DNA from: Vombatus ursinus
Taxonomy: Eukaryota; Chordata; Mammalia; Diprotodontia; Vombatidae
Direction: 5' to 3'
Assembly (NCBI RefSeq): GCF_900497805.2
Contig: NW_020948739.1
Location: 15,567,910-15,631,909 of the forward strand
DNA: 64,000 bases
Within the stretch, counting starts at the first letter, position 1. The number at the start of each line of letters is the position of its first letter. The translations under genes were made by a program, and so were the position numbers. The notes under the pieces are model-generated. The model saw only the letters and a list, made by a program, of their open reading frames with translations, was not told the origin of the DNA and ran no database searches. This document shows positions 11,410 through 24,168 of the stretch, one piece after another.

Positions 11410-12849
11410 TCCCTTCATTAAATAATTATTTGTTTAAATCCATACCCTCAAGCAGCTTACATTCAAGTAATTCAATTCAAGATTTCAATTAATAAGCATA
11501 CCCTTGGCTATTAAACAAATTAGATATTTAAGTGAAACATTTAAGGATACTATCTGAAGTACTCAATGATTAGCAAAATAGCTGAAAAAGTTTGGGTATC
11601 AAGAAAGCTAAACTTCCCAAATGGAAAATTGAAAATAAACAAAGAGGTCCTCCCAGATTGACCCACTAAGACAAGCTAGAGTATATTAATTGTTCTTAAA
11701 GTAAATTTTAAACTAAGTATTTTTTAGTCCTCAAATGACTTAATAGTAATAGAAGTGATCTCTATTCCATATAAAAGGTATGCTCAATAATCTCTTTCTG
11801 CTATCTTTTTCCTCTCCTTCAAATAGGTTTTCCATGCATTTTAGTAGCAAACAACATACACAAATTTATAGTCCATGTTTCTAATAAGTTGTTTGTTTTT
11901 AATTCCAGTTTAGGTTTGAATTTTCACATCCATTTATACCAATTCAATTTCCACCTTAAATCATTAGGAGATTTTTTTAGTTGCACATGTTAAAGTGGTC
12001 CTAGGACAAAATCAAATAAAAATACTCCATTTTAATCAGATACAGTGAACAAATACTTTAAAGACAACAGGTGAAGACAGAAGAAAAAAAATGTTGACTT
12101 TTATCATTATTAATCAACAGTCAAGGCTAGTAAGTATGTGAAATGTTAAAGGGTGATTTAAAAACAACAACAACAACAACAATAATTTTCCTGCCAAACC
12201 ATTAAGTCAAGTAAATCTCTACCCTTAAAACTGTGCATGAAAAAATCTAGAAACAGCTGATCTGGTACAAGCAAAAATCTAATCCTGAAGAGGCTGCCGT
12301 TTAGGTCAAATTTGGGGAAACTAATCCTTCTCAGGTGACAGTTACTTGTATTCTGCCACAACCAGTTGATTGCCTCAAATATTTTCTTTCCTCTCCTCCT
12401 TAAGCCTTGCAGAGTGTGTTTAAGTAGCACAGACTAATGTTATTTTACCCAATGAGCCTCAGATTACACCAGCCCGAAACAACAGTTATGTCCACTTACT
12501 GGCTGCTCTGAAAGCTGTTAACAGAAAACATTATCAGGAGATGGCTAATAGAATTCAGATTTTCAAGTTCAGATTTTGTTCCTGATGGAAACAGTCAAAA
12601 CTTTTTGATGTCATGTGACTCACTAATGTTTCAATAAACCAAAAATATAACTATTGGAAATTTTCACCTCCTCTGTCATATGGGAGAAACATCTTAAGGA
12701 AAATGAAAGAGAATTTTGTTTATCCAGTTCTAAGTTATCTGCTCTATGATCCACCCAAGGCTTTTTCAAGAGTCCAGAGATATGATTTCTTCATTGCAGC
12801 TGCCTTGTGAGAAACTGCCCTCTGCCAATGCAGATTAGCAGCAATTCTT
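11410..12849. other. Intron stretch, mostly unassigned
   Basis: No exon. A weak antisense L2 trace (CCCTCAAGCAGCTTACATTC) lies near 11447, and a (CAA)n run at 12165-12183 is listed separately. The rest shows no repeat I recognise. Confidence 0.5.
12163..12184. repeat. (CAA)n microsatellite
   Basis: Six to seven AAC/CAA units in an A-rich setting. Confidence 0.85.
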
Positions 12850-12985
12850 CTGTTTATAATCTTGAAGTTATTTGGGAGAAATTAAGTAATTTGCCAGGGT
12901 CCCACATCCAGGATATGACAAAAGGAAATCTTGAACCCAAATCTTCCTGACTAATTATACACTAACCCATGCTACCTTTTGTAAA
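12850..12985 (-). mobile_element. MIR SINE fragment
   Basis: TTAAGTAATTTGCCAGGGTC, then TTGAACCCAAATCTTCCTGA, is antisense MIR core. Confidence 0.75.
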
Positions 12986-13289
12986 GGTTAAAAAGTCCAT
13001 TTAACCCTTTATTTGCATGGCCCGTGTATCTAACCAGAGAGCCACATGGGTATAACACTTTCACAAAAAAAATTAATAAAATAAAATTACAGTGTGGCTC
13101 CAGAAGAATGACAAGGATGGTATTTATTTAGTAAGCTTTGTCAAAAATTAATGGAAAGGACTCATTTCAAAACAGTTTTGAAACAAGAATTTTTTTAAAT
13201 AATGAAGATTAAGATAAATGGTTATAAAAAGTAAAAGTAAACCTCAAATTACTGAGACCCAGCAAACTAGAGCATCTCATATCTATCCC
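12986..13289. other. Intron stretch, nothing recognised
   Basis: AT-rich sequence between a MIR and an L2 copy, with no exon or repeat seen. Confidence 0.5.
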
Positions 13290-13955
13290 CCTACTCTTCA
13301 TAAGGTTTTCCAAACAATTTTTCTAAAGCACTGGTCTTACTATGACATTCATTCTTCCACTCAAGAAACTTTAGTAACTCCTTATTGCCTTTAAGATTAA
13401 ATACAAACTCCTCAATTTGGCATTAAATCTTTCTTTGTCTTTTTTTTTAAAAGACTATCCTTTCATGCTGAAAGTCTTAGGGCTACTCCCACTCTATTGG
13501 TCTAATCCCATTAATGATCAACTCAGGAGTTTTGACCTGTTCAATTTCTGAACTAAGTAGGTTCATCCCATACTTAAACAACTTGCTGTGTACCCTCCCC
13601 TTCCTCCACCATATTGATCCTGTACTCAGTACAGATACTTGATCAGCATAGCTAACTATAGACCAGAATTCACAAACTCAAGAGATTGTCAGTCACTGCC
13701 TCCCCAGTAGCTGGCATCAAAAGTGTGTTCCATCATGACTGACCATCTACCTTTTAGGACTATTTCATCTTTCTCCCCTTCATTCCCTCTATATTCCAGC
13801 CAGAATTTATCATAACTGCTCTTCCCTAAACTTAACTCTCCACCTCCTGCTCCATGCTTTTCAATAGTTTGTCCCCCCCCCACCCATGCCTCAAATATAC
13901 TCTGTTCTGACCTCTACCCCTTTGAATTTCTGGCTTTCATTAAGGTAAAACTCAT
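13290..13955 (+). mobile_element. L2 LINE 3' region
   Basis: TTCTAAAGCACTGGTCTTAC, CTCAAGAAACTTTAGTAACT and AAGATTAAATACAAACTCCT match sense L2. Degenerate L2 sequence continues to about 13955 and includes a C10 run at 13871-13880. Confidence 0.75.
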
Positions 13956-13959
13956 ATGT

Positions 13960-14208
13960 TGTTGTTGAATCATTTCAGTCATGGCTGACTCTTTGTGATC
14001 CCATTTGAGGTTTTCTTGGCAAAGATAGTGGAGTGCTTTGCCATTTCCTTCTCCAGCTCATTTTACAGATGAGTAACTGAGGCAAACACGGTTAAGTGAC
14101 TTGCCCAGGCTCACACAGCTAGTAAGTGTCTGAGGCAGGATTTGAAGTCAGGTCCTCCTGACTCCATGGCTGGCTCTCTATGCACTATACTGCCTAGCTT
14201 TTTTTTTC
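13960..14208 (-). mobile_element. Mar-1 CORE-SINE with BovB-like 3' end
   Basis: On the plus strand the BovB/RTE-like terminus comes first: TTCAGTCATGGCTGACTCTT, TTTGTGATCCCATTTG, then GTGCTTTGCCATTTCCTTCT. The CORE-SINE body in antisense follows: GTGACTTGCCCAGGCTCACA, then AGTCAGGTCCTCCTGACTCC. The element is nearly full length. Mar-1 copies are a marsupial hallmark. Confidence 0.9.
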
Positions 14209-14699
14209 ACTGTAGCACAGATCATTTTTTATATACTAAATTCAAAATTTTACATATCTTATTACAAAAATGTTTAAACAACTGTGTAAGTACTATCAAA
14301 GACTGACCATTAGTTTATAACAATTTGTACATTTAGCTATCATTTATGAGATTTATTGATAAAGAATGACAATTTTATTAATAATGAACTTCAGAGGTCA
14401 AATATTTTAAAATTTGACAACTGTCAAGTAGTGATCTGCACAGAAAGACATTCTGAGAGGTAAAGAATATGATAAACTGAACAATGCAGATTCTATTCTT
14501 GCCTGAAGTTTCAATAACTAGGTTTTCCCCCATCCCCTCAAGTCTCATTATAATAAAAAGTAAAGTGCACAGAAACAACAAGAATACTAATTTTGGTCAT
14601 ATCCAGCCACGAAAAGTATGCTGTCATATTTAGGATTCCGATTCTGTGTGGTGTTCTTAGAGCTTTGAAAGTTAAATCTGAATAAGACTGAAGAGAAAA
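14209..14699. other. Intron stretch, nothing recognised
   Basis: AT-rich, no exon or repeat family identified. Confidence 0.5.
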
Positions 14700-14930
14700 C
14701 TCACATGCCATCCCCTAAAGAAAGCCTTTCCTGATTCTCTTAGATGTTAGTGCTCACTCCTTCCTCTTCAAATGGCCAAGGGTATGCTTATAAATTTAAA
14801 TTTTTTATTCTCCTATCCCTATAGAATATAAACTGCATGAGGGTAGAGACTCTTTTTTTCTTTCATTTTGTTTCTGCATCCCCAGTGCATTGTACCTCAG
14901 AGGTATTTAATAAAAGCTTGCATGCAGTAT
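14700..14930 (+). mobile_element. L2 LINE 3' end
   Basis: AAGAAAGCCTTTCCTGATTC, AACTGCATGAGGGTAGAGAC and ATCCCCAGTGCATTGTACCT, with TATTTAATAAAAGC at the end. Confidence 0.85.
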
Positions 14931-15330
14931 TAGAACACCACCTGTACTCTACCTATGAGAAGCAAAATGAGCCCCCCCCCACAAAAAAAATTACTATCAG
15001 GGATTAAAAGGAAAACCATTACAAACTTAGGTAGAGATTTAGTCCTAACTTCTATTCTTTCTATAGCTACAATACCATATATTGATCAATGATATTTAGA
15101 ACTGAGATCCTGAGCTACTTCAGGATGGTAAGTCAAAGAAAGTTTCACATGTTATGTGTACTCTCCCTGAAAATATTATTGCACTAAAATATAATTTTAA
15201 ACAACAAGGATGTCTGTTTATTTTTCATTTATTCAGAAAAGCCTGGCTCCTAACATCCTGTTTAGAGTTCTCTTAATAAAAAAGTATAGTTCTAAAACAT
15301 GAAATACTTGCCAAGAAAAATAAAACATTT
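14931..15330. other. Intron stretch, nothing recognised
   Basis: Includes a short C10 run near 14972; otherwise unremarkable. Confidence 0.5.
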
Positions 15331-15334
15331 ATTC

Positions 15335-15722
15335 AATAAATATGCCAACAGTAAAATTAAGTGCCTGCTCTATGCTAGGCACTTTGCTAACTGCTAGGGA
15401 TTAAAAAGGGGGGAACTGAAAGCAGGCCCTGCTCTCAAGAAGCCCAGAGTTTAACAGGGGAAGCAACATGCAAACAACTATGTACAAACACGGTACAAAC
15501 TGGATAAATTGTAGAGATAACCTTAGAGGAAAAACATTAATATTAAGGAGTACTGGGAAAAGAGGTTGAGTTTTAGCCGAGACTTGAAAGAAGCCAGGGA
15601 AACAAATAGACAGAAGGGAGAGAATTCAAGGTATGGGATACGGCCAGTGAAAATGCACCAAGTCAGGAGATGGTTACATGAAGTACAGTAAGGAGACCAG
15701 TGCCACTGGATCACTGCAGAGC
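15335..15722 (-). mobile_element. L2 LINE 3' region
   Basis: Antisense L2: TGCTCTATGCTAGGCACTTT, CCCTGCTCTCAAGAAGCCCA, GACTTGAAAGAAGCCAGGGA and GAGAATTCAAGGTATGGGA. Confidence 0.88.
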
Positions 15723-15734
15723 TCACATCTATCT

Positions 15735-15955
15735 CTCCCTTTATAATTTATAGAGTGCTAGACTCATTCTCATTAGATTCTTTCAACACTCCGTTAGATT
15801 AGAAGTGTAATAAGCTCTCAAAGATGAAAGAACTGAGACTCTGAAATAGATTTGCCAAAGTTTCTACAACTAATATGTGGGTCAAGTATGGCATAGCTAA
15901 CTATAGGTCCTCCAATTTTCAACCCATTTCTCCTTCTCCTGTGCCACATTGTATC
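15735..15955 (-). mobile_element. MIR SINE
   Basis: Degenerate antisense MIR, from ATAATTTATAGAGTGCTAGA through ATGAAAGAACTGAGACTCTG to CTATAGGTCCTCC. Confidence 0.6.
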
Positions 15956-16079
15956 TGAGCACATACAATGTAAGCACTGATTTAATTGCTTTTTCTTATC
16001 CTATTCTGTGAATGTATTTACCATTCTTATATTTCTTTTGTTTGAGTTTATACATCAAGTGTCTTACCTACCCTATGGT

Positions 16080-16795
16080 TAGGGAGAGAATTCTTAACCA
16101 AACAAGGAGAAGAGGTACTCACAAAAGATAAAAAAAAAAAAAGACCAATTCGATTACATGAAATTAAAAGGGTTTTGCATGAACAAAATCAATGCAAGCA
16201 GGAAAAGAAGGGAAACTGTTGACTGGAGAAAAACTTATCAATTACCTCTGATAAAAGTCTGATATCCAAGATATATAAGGGAACTAATCCAAATATGTAA
16301 GCCCAAGAGCCATTCCCCAATGGATAAGTGGTCTGAGGATATCCACAAAAAGTACATAAAAAAGAATTGTTAACTATCAACAATATGAAAGACTCTTCAA
16401 AATTACTAGTAAGAAAAAGGCAAATCAAAACTACTCTGACATTTTCCCTTATATCTAGCATGTAGGAAAATATGACAAAATAAGAAAATAGTTGAGTTGG
16501 AAGGGTTATGGAAAGACAGACACACTAGTACAGTACTGGTAAATTTGAATTTTTTTAACTGTTCCGGTAAACCACTTGACATTACACTGAGAAATGAACT
16601 AAAATGTTCATACCCTTTGTCCCAGAGAATCTACTACTTGATATATGCCTCAAGGAATTCAAAGCACAAAAGAAGAGATTTAGTAAATGAGAGGACAAAG
16701 ATAAAATTGAAAATGAAAATCTATTCAACTGAAAAACAAATAATATAGAGTAACAAACAATACAATGCCAACCAATTTTATAAAAAAAAGCATAA
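16080..16795 (+). mobile_element. L1 LINE 3' part, 5'-truncated
   Basis: L1 ORF2 C-terminal region: GAGAGAATTCTTAACCAAAC, TTACATGAAATTAAAAGGGT, AATGGATAAGTGGTCTGAGG and a GGTTATGGAAAGACAGACAC segment. It stops within ORF2 or the 3' UTR just before the next L1 begins. Many stops and shifts show an old, inactive copy. Confidence 0.85.
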
Positions 16796-17585
16796 TAAAT
16801 TTAACATTCAAGATGGCAGAACAAACAAAAGCAAAATAGCCAAATTCTCACATGTCCTCCAGAAGAGATGCAATAAGAGTGACAGACCTGAATAATGATT
16901 AGTAAATAAAAAGGTGGGCAAAAAGTATCACCTTTTGGGCCAGGGAAGGCAAGTTCAGGACTGAGAAGCTGACTGACAGTCTCAGAGTGCTTCTAGCCAG
17001 GAAACAAATCTCAGGGCTGTCAACCATCATTGAAGAAGCCCTAGAGTGGTTAATCACCATGGAGCTATGGGGTTGAACATGGAAGTGAGAGGCAGAAAAA
17101 AATGGCAAAGTTTCTTCTGAAAGGGCAAAGATCAATCCACATACCCTAGGGGCTATTAATGTTTGTAGAAACCTACCATCAGCCACCTCTGACAGCCTTG
17201 AAGAGCTTATCTCACTCTGTACCCAGAGAATAAAAGAAACCTTGAGACCTACTAGCACACTGTGCATCAGGCAAAGGGATGTCTAACAAGAGAATATCAG
17301 ACAACAGAGATCAGAACTAAAGAGGGGCCCCATCATCCCAATGAAGTATGTGGAAACAGTTAGAGTCCAGCGCTGAGACAAAGTCTCAATTCATGAAGTG
17401 AAGCTTGAAATACAAATAAACAGAAGACTCTGAAAATAAATCTCATGGATTCAGGGACATTAAGGACCCAAGACAAGAAAAGAGTAATTTCACACACTAT
17501 AAGCAAAGCCTCAATAAACTTATAGCTTACCCACAAGTTCAATTAGAATTCCTCTTAAGAGATTTCTTTTAAAAAGATATTATAA

Positions 17586-17726
17586 GGGGCATCTAGGTGG
17601 CACAGTGGATAGAGCACTTGCCCTGGAATCAGTAGAACCTGAGTTAAAATCCAGCTTCAGACACTTGACTCTTACGAGCTCTGTAACCCTAGGCAAGTCA
17701 CTTAACCCCATTGCCTAGCCAAAAAA
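17586..17726 (+). mobile_element. WSINE1-like CORE-SINE nested in L1, 15-bp TSD
   Basis: ATCTAGGTGGCACAGTGGAT, CTCTGTAACCCTAGGCAAGT and an A tail. AAAAAGATATTATAA occurs on both sides (17571-17585 and 17727-17741) as a perfect 15-bp duplication of the L1 host, which gives the order of insertion. Confidence 0.93.
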
Positions 17727-19288
17727 AAAAAGATATTATAAATAAAAGTACTAGAGGGAAAAAAATTAGATGAATAACTAGAAGTTACTGGTGGTGTTAA
17801 AATCATAACCAAAAATGGCCTCCCTGAAAATTAGATAAGAAAATCAACACCATGAGACAAAAGTATATATAAAAAAAGAAAATGCACATCTGTTTTTAAA
17901 AATTTCCAACTAGAAAACAAGTCAGAAAGAGATGATTTAAGAATTATTGGACTACCTGAAAGCAAGGGTGCAAAAAACCTGAATACCAGATTTTAATAAA
18001 TCATAAATGAAGACTACCTAAATCTAGTTGAACCAGAGGAGGTCAAAGTGAAAATAGAAAAAATACTCTTGTAAGTCAATAAAACAAACCACCAAAATTG
18101 AAAAGTTCTAGCCAAAATGCAGGGCTTCCAGACTAAAGAAAAATGATTGCAATCAGACATTAAAAAAAATAGTTCAAATACTAAGGCATCATGGTGAGAA
18201 TCACAGAAGATTTGGCAGTTGCCAATATAACAGACAGTAGAGCTAGGAATTTGATATTCCAAAAGACAAAAAAACAGGCTGACAACCAAAAAGCAACTTA
18301 CCAAGCAAAACTGAGTATCATCCCATAAGGGAAAGTGAAAATGAACTTTAATGAAATATAGGAATTCCACCTATTCCTGATGAAAAGACCTGAGCAAAAA
18401 GTTTGCAATGAAAAATGTAAAGGAAAAATTAAAATTGAAATCAAGAGAAACCTAGAAAGTTTCAAAGACATTTGATCAATTGGGAGGGATTGCATGATGA
18501 TGGAGCAGCTACCAAGGGAGAGAAGAAACAAGTCTCCATTTAGAATTACAATGTCTTCAAAGGTCAGAAAGCTAAGTAAAAGGAGCCCTGATCCTGATTT
18601 TGTTCTGTTTTGATGGTCTTAAGAAGCATGAGAGGAAGAAAAAAGAATGAATACAGTAAAGAAGTAGGAAGAAAGAGGTAAAACTTTAGAATACTTCACA
18701 AAATCAGGAAGTACAAAACAGGCTACACAAGTGTGGAGGAAATGGTAGAGAAAAAGGTGTCACATGAACCTCACTTTCATCTCACACCAACACATAACAA
18801 GTTTAGAGGCAAAAAAATATCAAAATCAACTTGATGACTTATTTATAAGAAATACTTGTAACAAAGATTAACAAAAAATTAATGTAAAGGGATGGTACCA
18901 AATTTATTATGTTTCAGGTGAACTAAAAAAAAGCAGGGGTAGCAATCATGCTCATAGACAAGCAAACAGTTTAAAAATTTATGATAAAAAAGAGATTAAG
19001 AGGGAAACTACTTTATGTGTAAAAACACTGTAGACTATGCAATAATATAAATATTCTGAATGGCAGCATATAAATACGTAGAGAAAAAGTTGATGAAATT
19101 AGAGAGAACTGGACCATAAAACTATAATCGTTAGGGAACTGAATTTGACCCTTTACCAACTTAAAACAAATCTAACAACAATAATGTTAAAAAAAAAAAA
19201 AAGAAATTAAGGAAAGACCTAAATAGAATTTTGGAAAACTTATGAAAATAGATCTCTGTAAACTACTAAATGAAAACAGAAACAAATA

Positions 19289-19318
19289 TTATGTATATAT
19301 ATATATATATATTTTTTT
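19289..19318. repeat. (TA)n microsatellite inside L1
   Basis: TATATATATATATATATAT followed by a T run. This is the only clean dinucleotide repeat in the L1 body. Confidence 0.85.
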
Positions 19319-21654
19319 TCCTAAGCTAAGTACAGTATCTTTACAAAACCTGATCAAAAATCAAGTGATAAAAACTCAGAAACCAATGCCAAAAGGAGGG
19401 AATAGCAAGCATAGCATCTAATAAACACAGTGCAATATAAATTGTAAAGAACCTTTGAAGAATTGATTAAAATTAATTGAAGAACAAATTTTATCCTAAA
19501 GAATTAGTGGGTCAAACAACAAAGCATAGAAAAATAGATAATATCTTCCAATAAAATTTTAATAATGAGTAAATACATCAAATTTAGGATAGGATATAAC
19601 GAAAGCACTTCAGAGGAGAAAAAAATTCTATCTCTAAATACCTTTACCAGCAAAAAAAAAAAAAAAGAGAGACATGCAACTAAAAGAAACTGAAAAAAAA
19701 GAAAAGGGAATACTATAATATAAATACTAAAAATCAAAGGGATTTTGCTTTCAATTCTACTAAACACAATTGAATTATTAAATGCTAGAGTTAGTTTTGA
19801 AAAAAAAGTCATAAATTAATTCCCAAAGAAAAAAAGACCCAGAACCAGAAGTATTTATAAGTGAATTGTAACAAACATTCCAAGGATAATTAATTCCAAT
19901 CTTATATAAACAATTACATATATTATAAACTATTTATAAAAACCATCAAAAGAAGGGATCCTACCAAACTCCTTTTATAATACAAATACAGTCTTAATAA
20001 CTAAACCAAAGAAAAACAAAGCAGAGTAAGAAAAGTATAGACTAATATCCCTAATATTGATGCAGACATTTTAATTAGATTTTAACATGAAGGCCATAAC
20101 AACAATGTACTAAAAGATCATACACTATGACCACATTGGATTTATACCTAGAATTCTGGGTCATTTCAATATAAGGAAAACTACAAACATGGCAGCTCAT
20201 ATTGTTAATAATAATAAAGAAAATTACGTGTTTATATCAATAGATGCTGAAACTGCTTTTGACAAAATACAACATCCACTTCAGTTAAAACATTAAGCCC
20301 CATAGAAATAATTGGATCTTCCCTTAAGACCATCAATTGTAGAGAAAAAAAAACCCTCCAAGCCAACATTATACATAATAAAGAAATACTTTTTCAGTAA
20401 GCATGTGTGTATGTGGGCAGGGGAGGAGGAGGCGAGACAAAGTAAGGTTTTCCATTATCACCACTACATTAGATTTAATGCTAGAAAAACTAGCTATAGA
20501 AATAGAATAAGGAAAAGAATTTATGGTAGAAAGCACAGATGAATGGCAAACATTAACACTTTTTCCAAATGATGTGGTGTCTATTTAGAAAATCCTAAAG
20601 ACTCAATTAAAATTAATTGAAACAACTTCTATAAAATGGATTATAAAATAACCATATATAGATAATAACATTTCTATATACTTTTAGCAATATTCAGCAG
20701 GAAGAGGTAAAAAGAAATTCCATTCAAAATCATTACAAAATACAAAACATCTTTAAAAGCCCACTTACCAATATACACAAGGCCCAATATAAATATAACT
20801 ACAAAAATACTCCTTATAAAATTGAAGATAGACAACAAATTAATTTACTTTCTCCATGCTATAGCAAACTTACAAACTTTAGAGAGCCAGAAATGAATAG
20901 GGAAAAACATCTGAAAGAAATAAATTTCAAGAATTTCAGTGTAATAATGAAAAAAGGAGGAAAGTAAGGAGGTCTATCAGATCCCAAATTCTACTACAAA
21001 GCAGTTACAAAATTTGTACTGGTTTAAAAAATAGAAAAGTTGATCTGGAGAACAGCTTATTTACACAACATAGAGAAGAAAATGAGTGTAAGATATTTTC
21101 AGATAAACCTAAAAACGGCTGCAAAAACTAGAAAAGAGTCCAGAAGAAATTATGTTTGAACAACTTCTCAAACCATATGCCAAGGTAAGCTCCAAAAGGA
21201 TAAATGATCATATCACAAACAAATTAGAGAAGCGGAGAAGGAAATTCATTTTGCAACTATGGATTATGGAAGAATTTATGGGAAAAAAATAAAAGAATAG
21301 GCAGGACTGCAAAAAATAAATGTGACAATTTGACACAATATTTAAAAGTTTTCAAACAAAACCAATGAAGTCAAAATCAGAGGAGAAATAGTTCATTGAG
21401 AAAAATTCTTTGCCTCAAATTTCTCTTATAAAGGTCTGATATACACAAGGAGTTGATTCAAATATATAAAAAGATCCATTCCTCAATAAAGAAATGGTCA
21501 TCACAATAAACAAGTAGTTCATTATTAACAGGAAGTTAGTAACTTCTTTAAGAATAAGCTCTTAATAACCATATGAAAAATGGGTCCAAATCAGTAATAA
21601 TTAGGAAAACACAAATTAAAGTAAATCTGACAGAGATGATATAATCAGGGTGCA

Positions 21655-21885
21655 GAGTGAGATGTACATTTATACATTTTGGACACATCCAATATGGGGA
21701 TTCCTTTTGCTTGCCTGTGCATATTTGTTACAAGAGTTTCATTTTTCTTTCTTTTTTTCCCAGTTGGTTGGGTAGGGGCAGGGAAAGGTTATCAATAGCT
21801 TTGGCCCCTTTCCCCACCAAAAAAAAAAAAAAAAGAAGAAAAAAAGGTCTAAACATATTTTTAAAGATAGAAAAAAAAGGAGGCT
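21655..21885 (+). mobile_element. L1-type LINE 3' UTR fragment
   Basis: CATCCAATATGGGGATTCCT, GCATATTTGTTACAAGAG, GGTTGGGTAGGGGCAGGGAA and a long A-rich tail. It resembles the tail at 5010-5235 and is either the 3' UTR of the preceding L1 or a separate insertion. Confidence 0.65.
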
Positions 21886-22179
21886 AGAAGGAAGTATAAA
21901 GTTTTATTTATTATATGTTTTAAGAAAAGCAAGCTGTACATAATAGAAATTTGTTGTTTCATATACACTCTTCTTTTTCTGTTCTACTTTGTATACTGAA
22001 ATACTCATTTTATTTGGTGTTTCAGTCTAAAAGAACTTTTAAATTATTTAAACTGTTTATAGAGAAGAAATACTTCAAAGATTTTTCCCATTAATTTTCC
22101 AGGAGAATAAACTCCTATGTTTTACACACACAAAAAATAAATTTTTAAAGTAAAAAAAAATTAGTTGGGAACATGAGAA
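21886..22179. other. Unassigned AT-rich stretch between L1 fragments
   Basis: Possibly L1-associated or another dispersed repeat. I cannot assign it. Confidence 0.4.
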
Positions 22180-22860
22180 AAGTAATTAAACTATCCATTG
22201 CCTGTGGTTACTCAGTGATCCCACTACTGGGCATAATGAATATTCCCTGAAACAGAAAGAGAAAAGGGTCTTCTGCAGAAGTATGCTGGTAATATTTTAC
22301 AACTGTCAGTCCAGGAAAAAAAAATGCATGCAAGAAACACTTTAAATTAAATCTGCATTGTTAACATTTTCTCCATCACTTTTTGAAAACTAGAAAACAA
22401 TAAATCAAGACCGATCAGTAGTGCTCACAATTTCTGGCGTGTAAATTCTCACACTGAAAATTTAACAAGGTTACAAGCTGGCTCCAGCACACTCCTGGAC
22501 CTGTATATGCTAAAATAATCATGCACTTTTTGTATTAGCAAAGAGCTAGAACCAAATAATGCTAACCATTTGAGGAACAGCTAAACAGCTTATGCCATAT
22601 AAATATATTATAATAGTTTTATGTTATACAAAACGATGAAGGATTCAGAGAAACAGAACCTGTACAAACCAATTCAGTTAAGACTGAGTAACCAGGAGAA
22701 GTTACAATGAAAATAATATGAATTGAAGTACCAGAAGACAACACAATTCACATCAAATTCAGTGACCAATATTGATTTCAGAAGACTGATGTTAAAACAC
22801 TTCCTTTTTTAAGAGATAATTAACTACAAATACGAAATACTTCATATTGACAGTCACAAC
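22180..22860 (+). mobile_element. Old L1 LINE 3' end
   Basis: GTATTAGCAAAGAGCTAGAA, AAACGATGAAGGATTCAGAG and CAATATTGATTTCAGAAGAC echo the end of L1 ORF2 and the 3' UTR. It is more diverged than the copies at 1 and 58178. Confidence 0.65.
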
Positions 22861-23039
22861 TGCTACACTCAGTGGTTTTGTTTAACCTTTTTAAAAGAAA
22901 GTACCACATGGGAGGCAGGTTTTTGTATGACTGTTGTGTTAAAATAAATTTCAATAATTTAATAATTTTAAGGAAGGAGTCAAGGATGTTAGTGTGTTTA
23001 TTCAAAACTGTGATCCAAAGGAAAAAGTGGTAGTAGTAG

Positions 23040-23280
23040 CAGCAGCAACAACAATTAGCATTTATACAGTGCTTTCAGGTTTGCAAAGAGCTTTTTTTTT
23101 TCATTTGACCCTCACAACTCTATGAGGTTAATACTATTACTGTCACCATTTCACAGAGGAGGTAACTGAGGCACAGAAAGGGGAAGGGATTTGCTGAGGG
23201 TCACACATCTAGCTAGTGAGCCAGGATTTGATTTCAGGGCTTCTTGACTCCAAGTCTCAAGCTCGATTAACATAGTTCCC
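23040..23280 (-). mobile_element. MIR SINE
   Basis: Antisense MIR, nearly complete: TAGCATTTATACAGTGCTTT, GAGGTAACTGAGGCACAGAA and TTCAGGGCTTCTTGACTCCA. A (GTA)/(GCA) tract precedes it. Confidence 0.88.
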
Positions 23281-23599
23281 ATAATACAAGGGGGCTAATG
23301 AGGCAGTGGGCCCGAGTGAACTGCACATGTCAAAAAAAAAAAGTCAAATAAGACAATCAAGGAGTAAGAGGTTGTACCCACAGTAAATTTTCCTTCAAGT
23401 GGAAGGAATAATGGTATTTAGAAATCATCTCCACCACCCATTAAAAAAAAAAAAAACAAAAACAAAAACCTCCCTTCAAAGAAAATAATGAAATTAGGTT
23501 TACTGTCAAGAAAGTACTTTTCAAACCTTAATAATTCATATTTACCTAGTATATTAGTACTTCTATACATCTGTTCACCTTTTCACATTTCCCATCCAT
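23281..23599. other. Intron stretch with A-rich runs
   Basis: Two poly-A stretches (23331-23342 and 23442-23469); nothing else recognised. Confidence 0.5.
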
Positions 23600-23865
23600 G
23601 TCAGTTATTAGACACCTTCTAAAGCCTTTACAACTCTGGGGTAGTAGTGATTTCATTGATATAGGCAACTTCCAGATGAGGGAACTCTTTCTACCACTGC
23701 AGTTTGGCACCTTTTCTATACCTTACAATCTTACAGAGTTATCTGGAGCACTGAAAGGTTAAGTGACTTGCCCAGGGTCCCAACACCAATATAGGCAGAA
23801 CATGAATCCAGGTCTTCTTGGTACCAGATCAGGCTCTCAAGCCATCAGCTTCCTTGCTTTTAAAA
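23600..23865 (-). mobile_element. CORE-SINE, marsupial variant
   Basis: GAAAGGTTAAGTGACTTGCC, then CAGGTCTTCTTGGTACCAGA, is the antisense CORE body. The tail side (GATATAGGCAACTTCCAGAT, AATCTTACAGAGTTATCTGG) differs from MIR and is shared with the plus-strand copies at 24690 and 45565. Confidence 0.65.
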
Positions 23866-23974
23866 ATCACTTTTTAAAATTCACTTTATGTCCTTTTTCA
23901 AATCATACAAATTGACAGGTTCTCCTAGTGGTTACATTAAAAAAAACTATTTTCCAACAGACAAAAGGAACAGA

Positions 23975-24168
23975 GGATTAAAAAACCCAGAATTAGAAAA
24001 AAAAACCATGGAGATCATGAGTTCAGCGAGTCCAACACTTCTTTTTATACAAGAGGAAATCTCAGAGAGGAAGTATCTCATCTAAGATCCCCCAGTTAGA
24101 ATTCAACAGAGCTAAGATTCAAACTTTTTTTCAACTGATTGCAAATCCAATACACCTTCCACCCTAAC
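23975..24168 (-). mobile_element. MIR3-like CORE-SINE
   Basis: CCATGGAGATCATGAGTTCA, then AGAGGAAATCTCAGAGAGGA and CTAAGATTCAAACTTTTTTT. This combines a CR1-like terminus with an antisense CORE body. Confidence 0.6.

Larger units (their letters stand above)
16800..21650 (+). mobile_element. Near-full-length but decayed L1 LINE
   Basis: About 4.7 kb of L1 in order: a 5' leader starting near CAAGATGGCAGAACAAAC (16810), an ORF1 region (about 17300-18500), an inter-ORF segment, then ORF2. The ORF2 RT core is legible at 20231-20278 as FISIDAETAFDKIQHP. The catalytic FADD region reads FPND (about 20562-20573), so a key Asp is lost. It carries many stops and frameshifts and cannot act. A SINE is nested at 17586. 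The 3' UTR is missing or replaced by the tail at 21655. Confidence 0.85.

Noticed and set aside
16899-17267. 122-codon minus-strand frame considered as a gene
   Set aside because: It is antisense to the L1 5' leader and ORF1 region.
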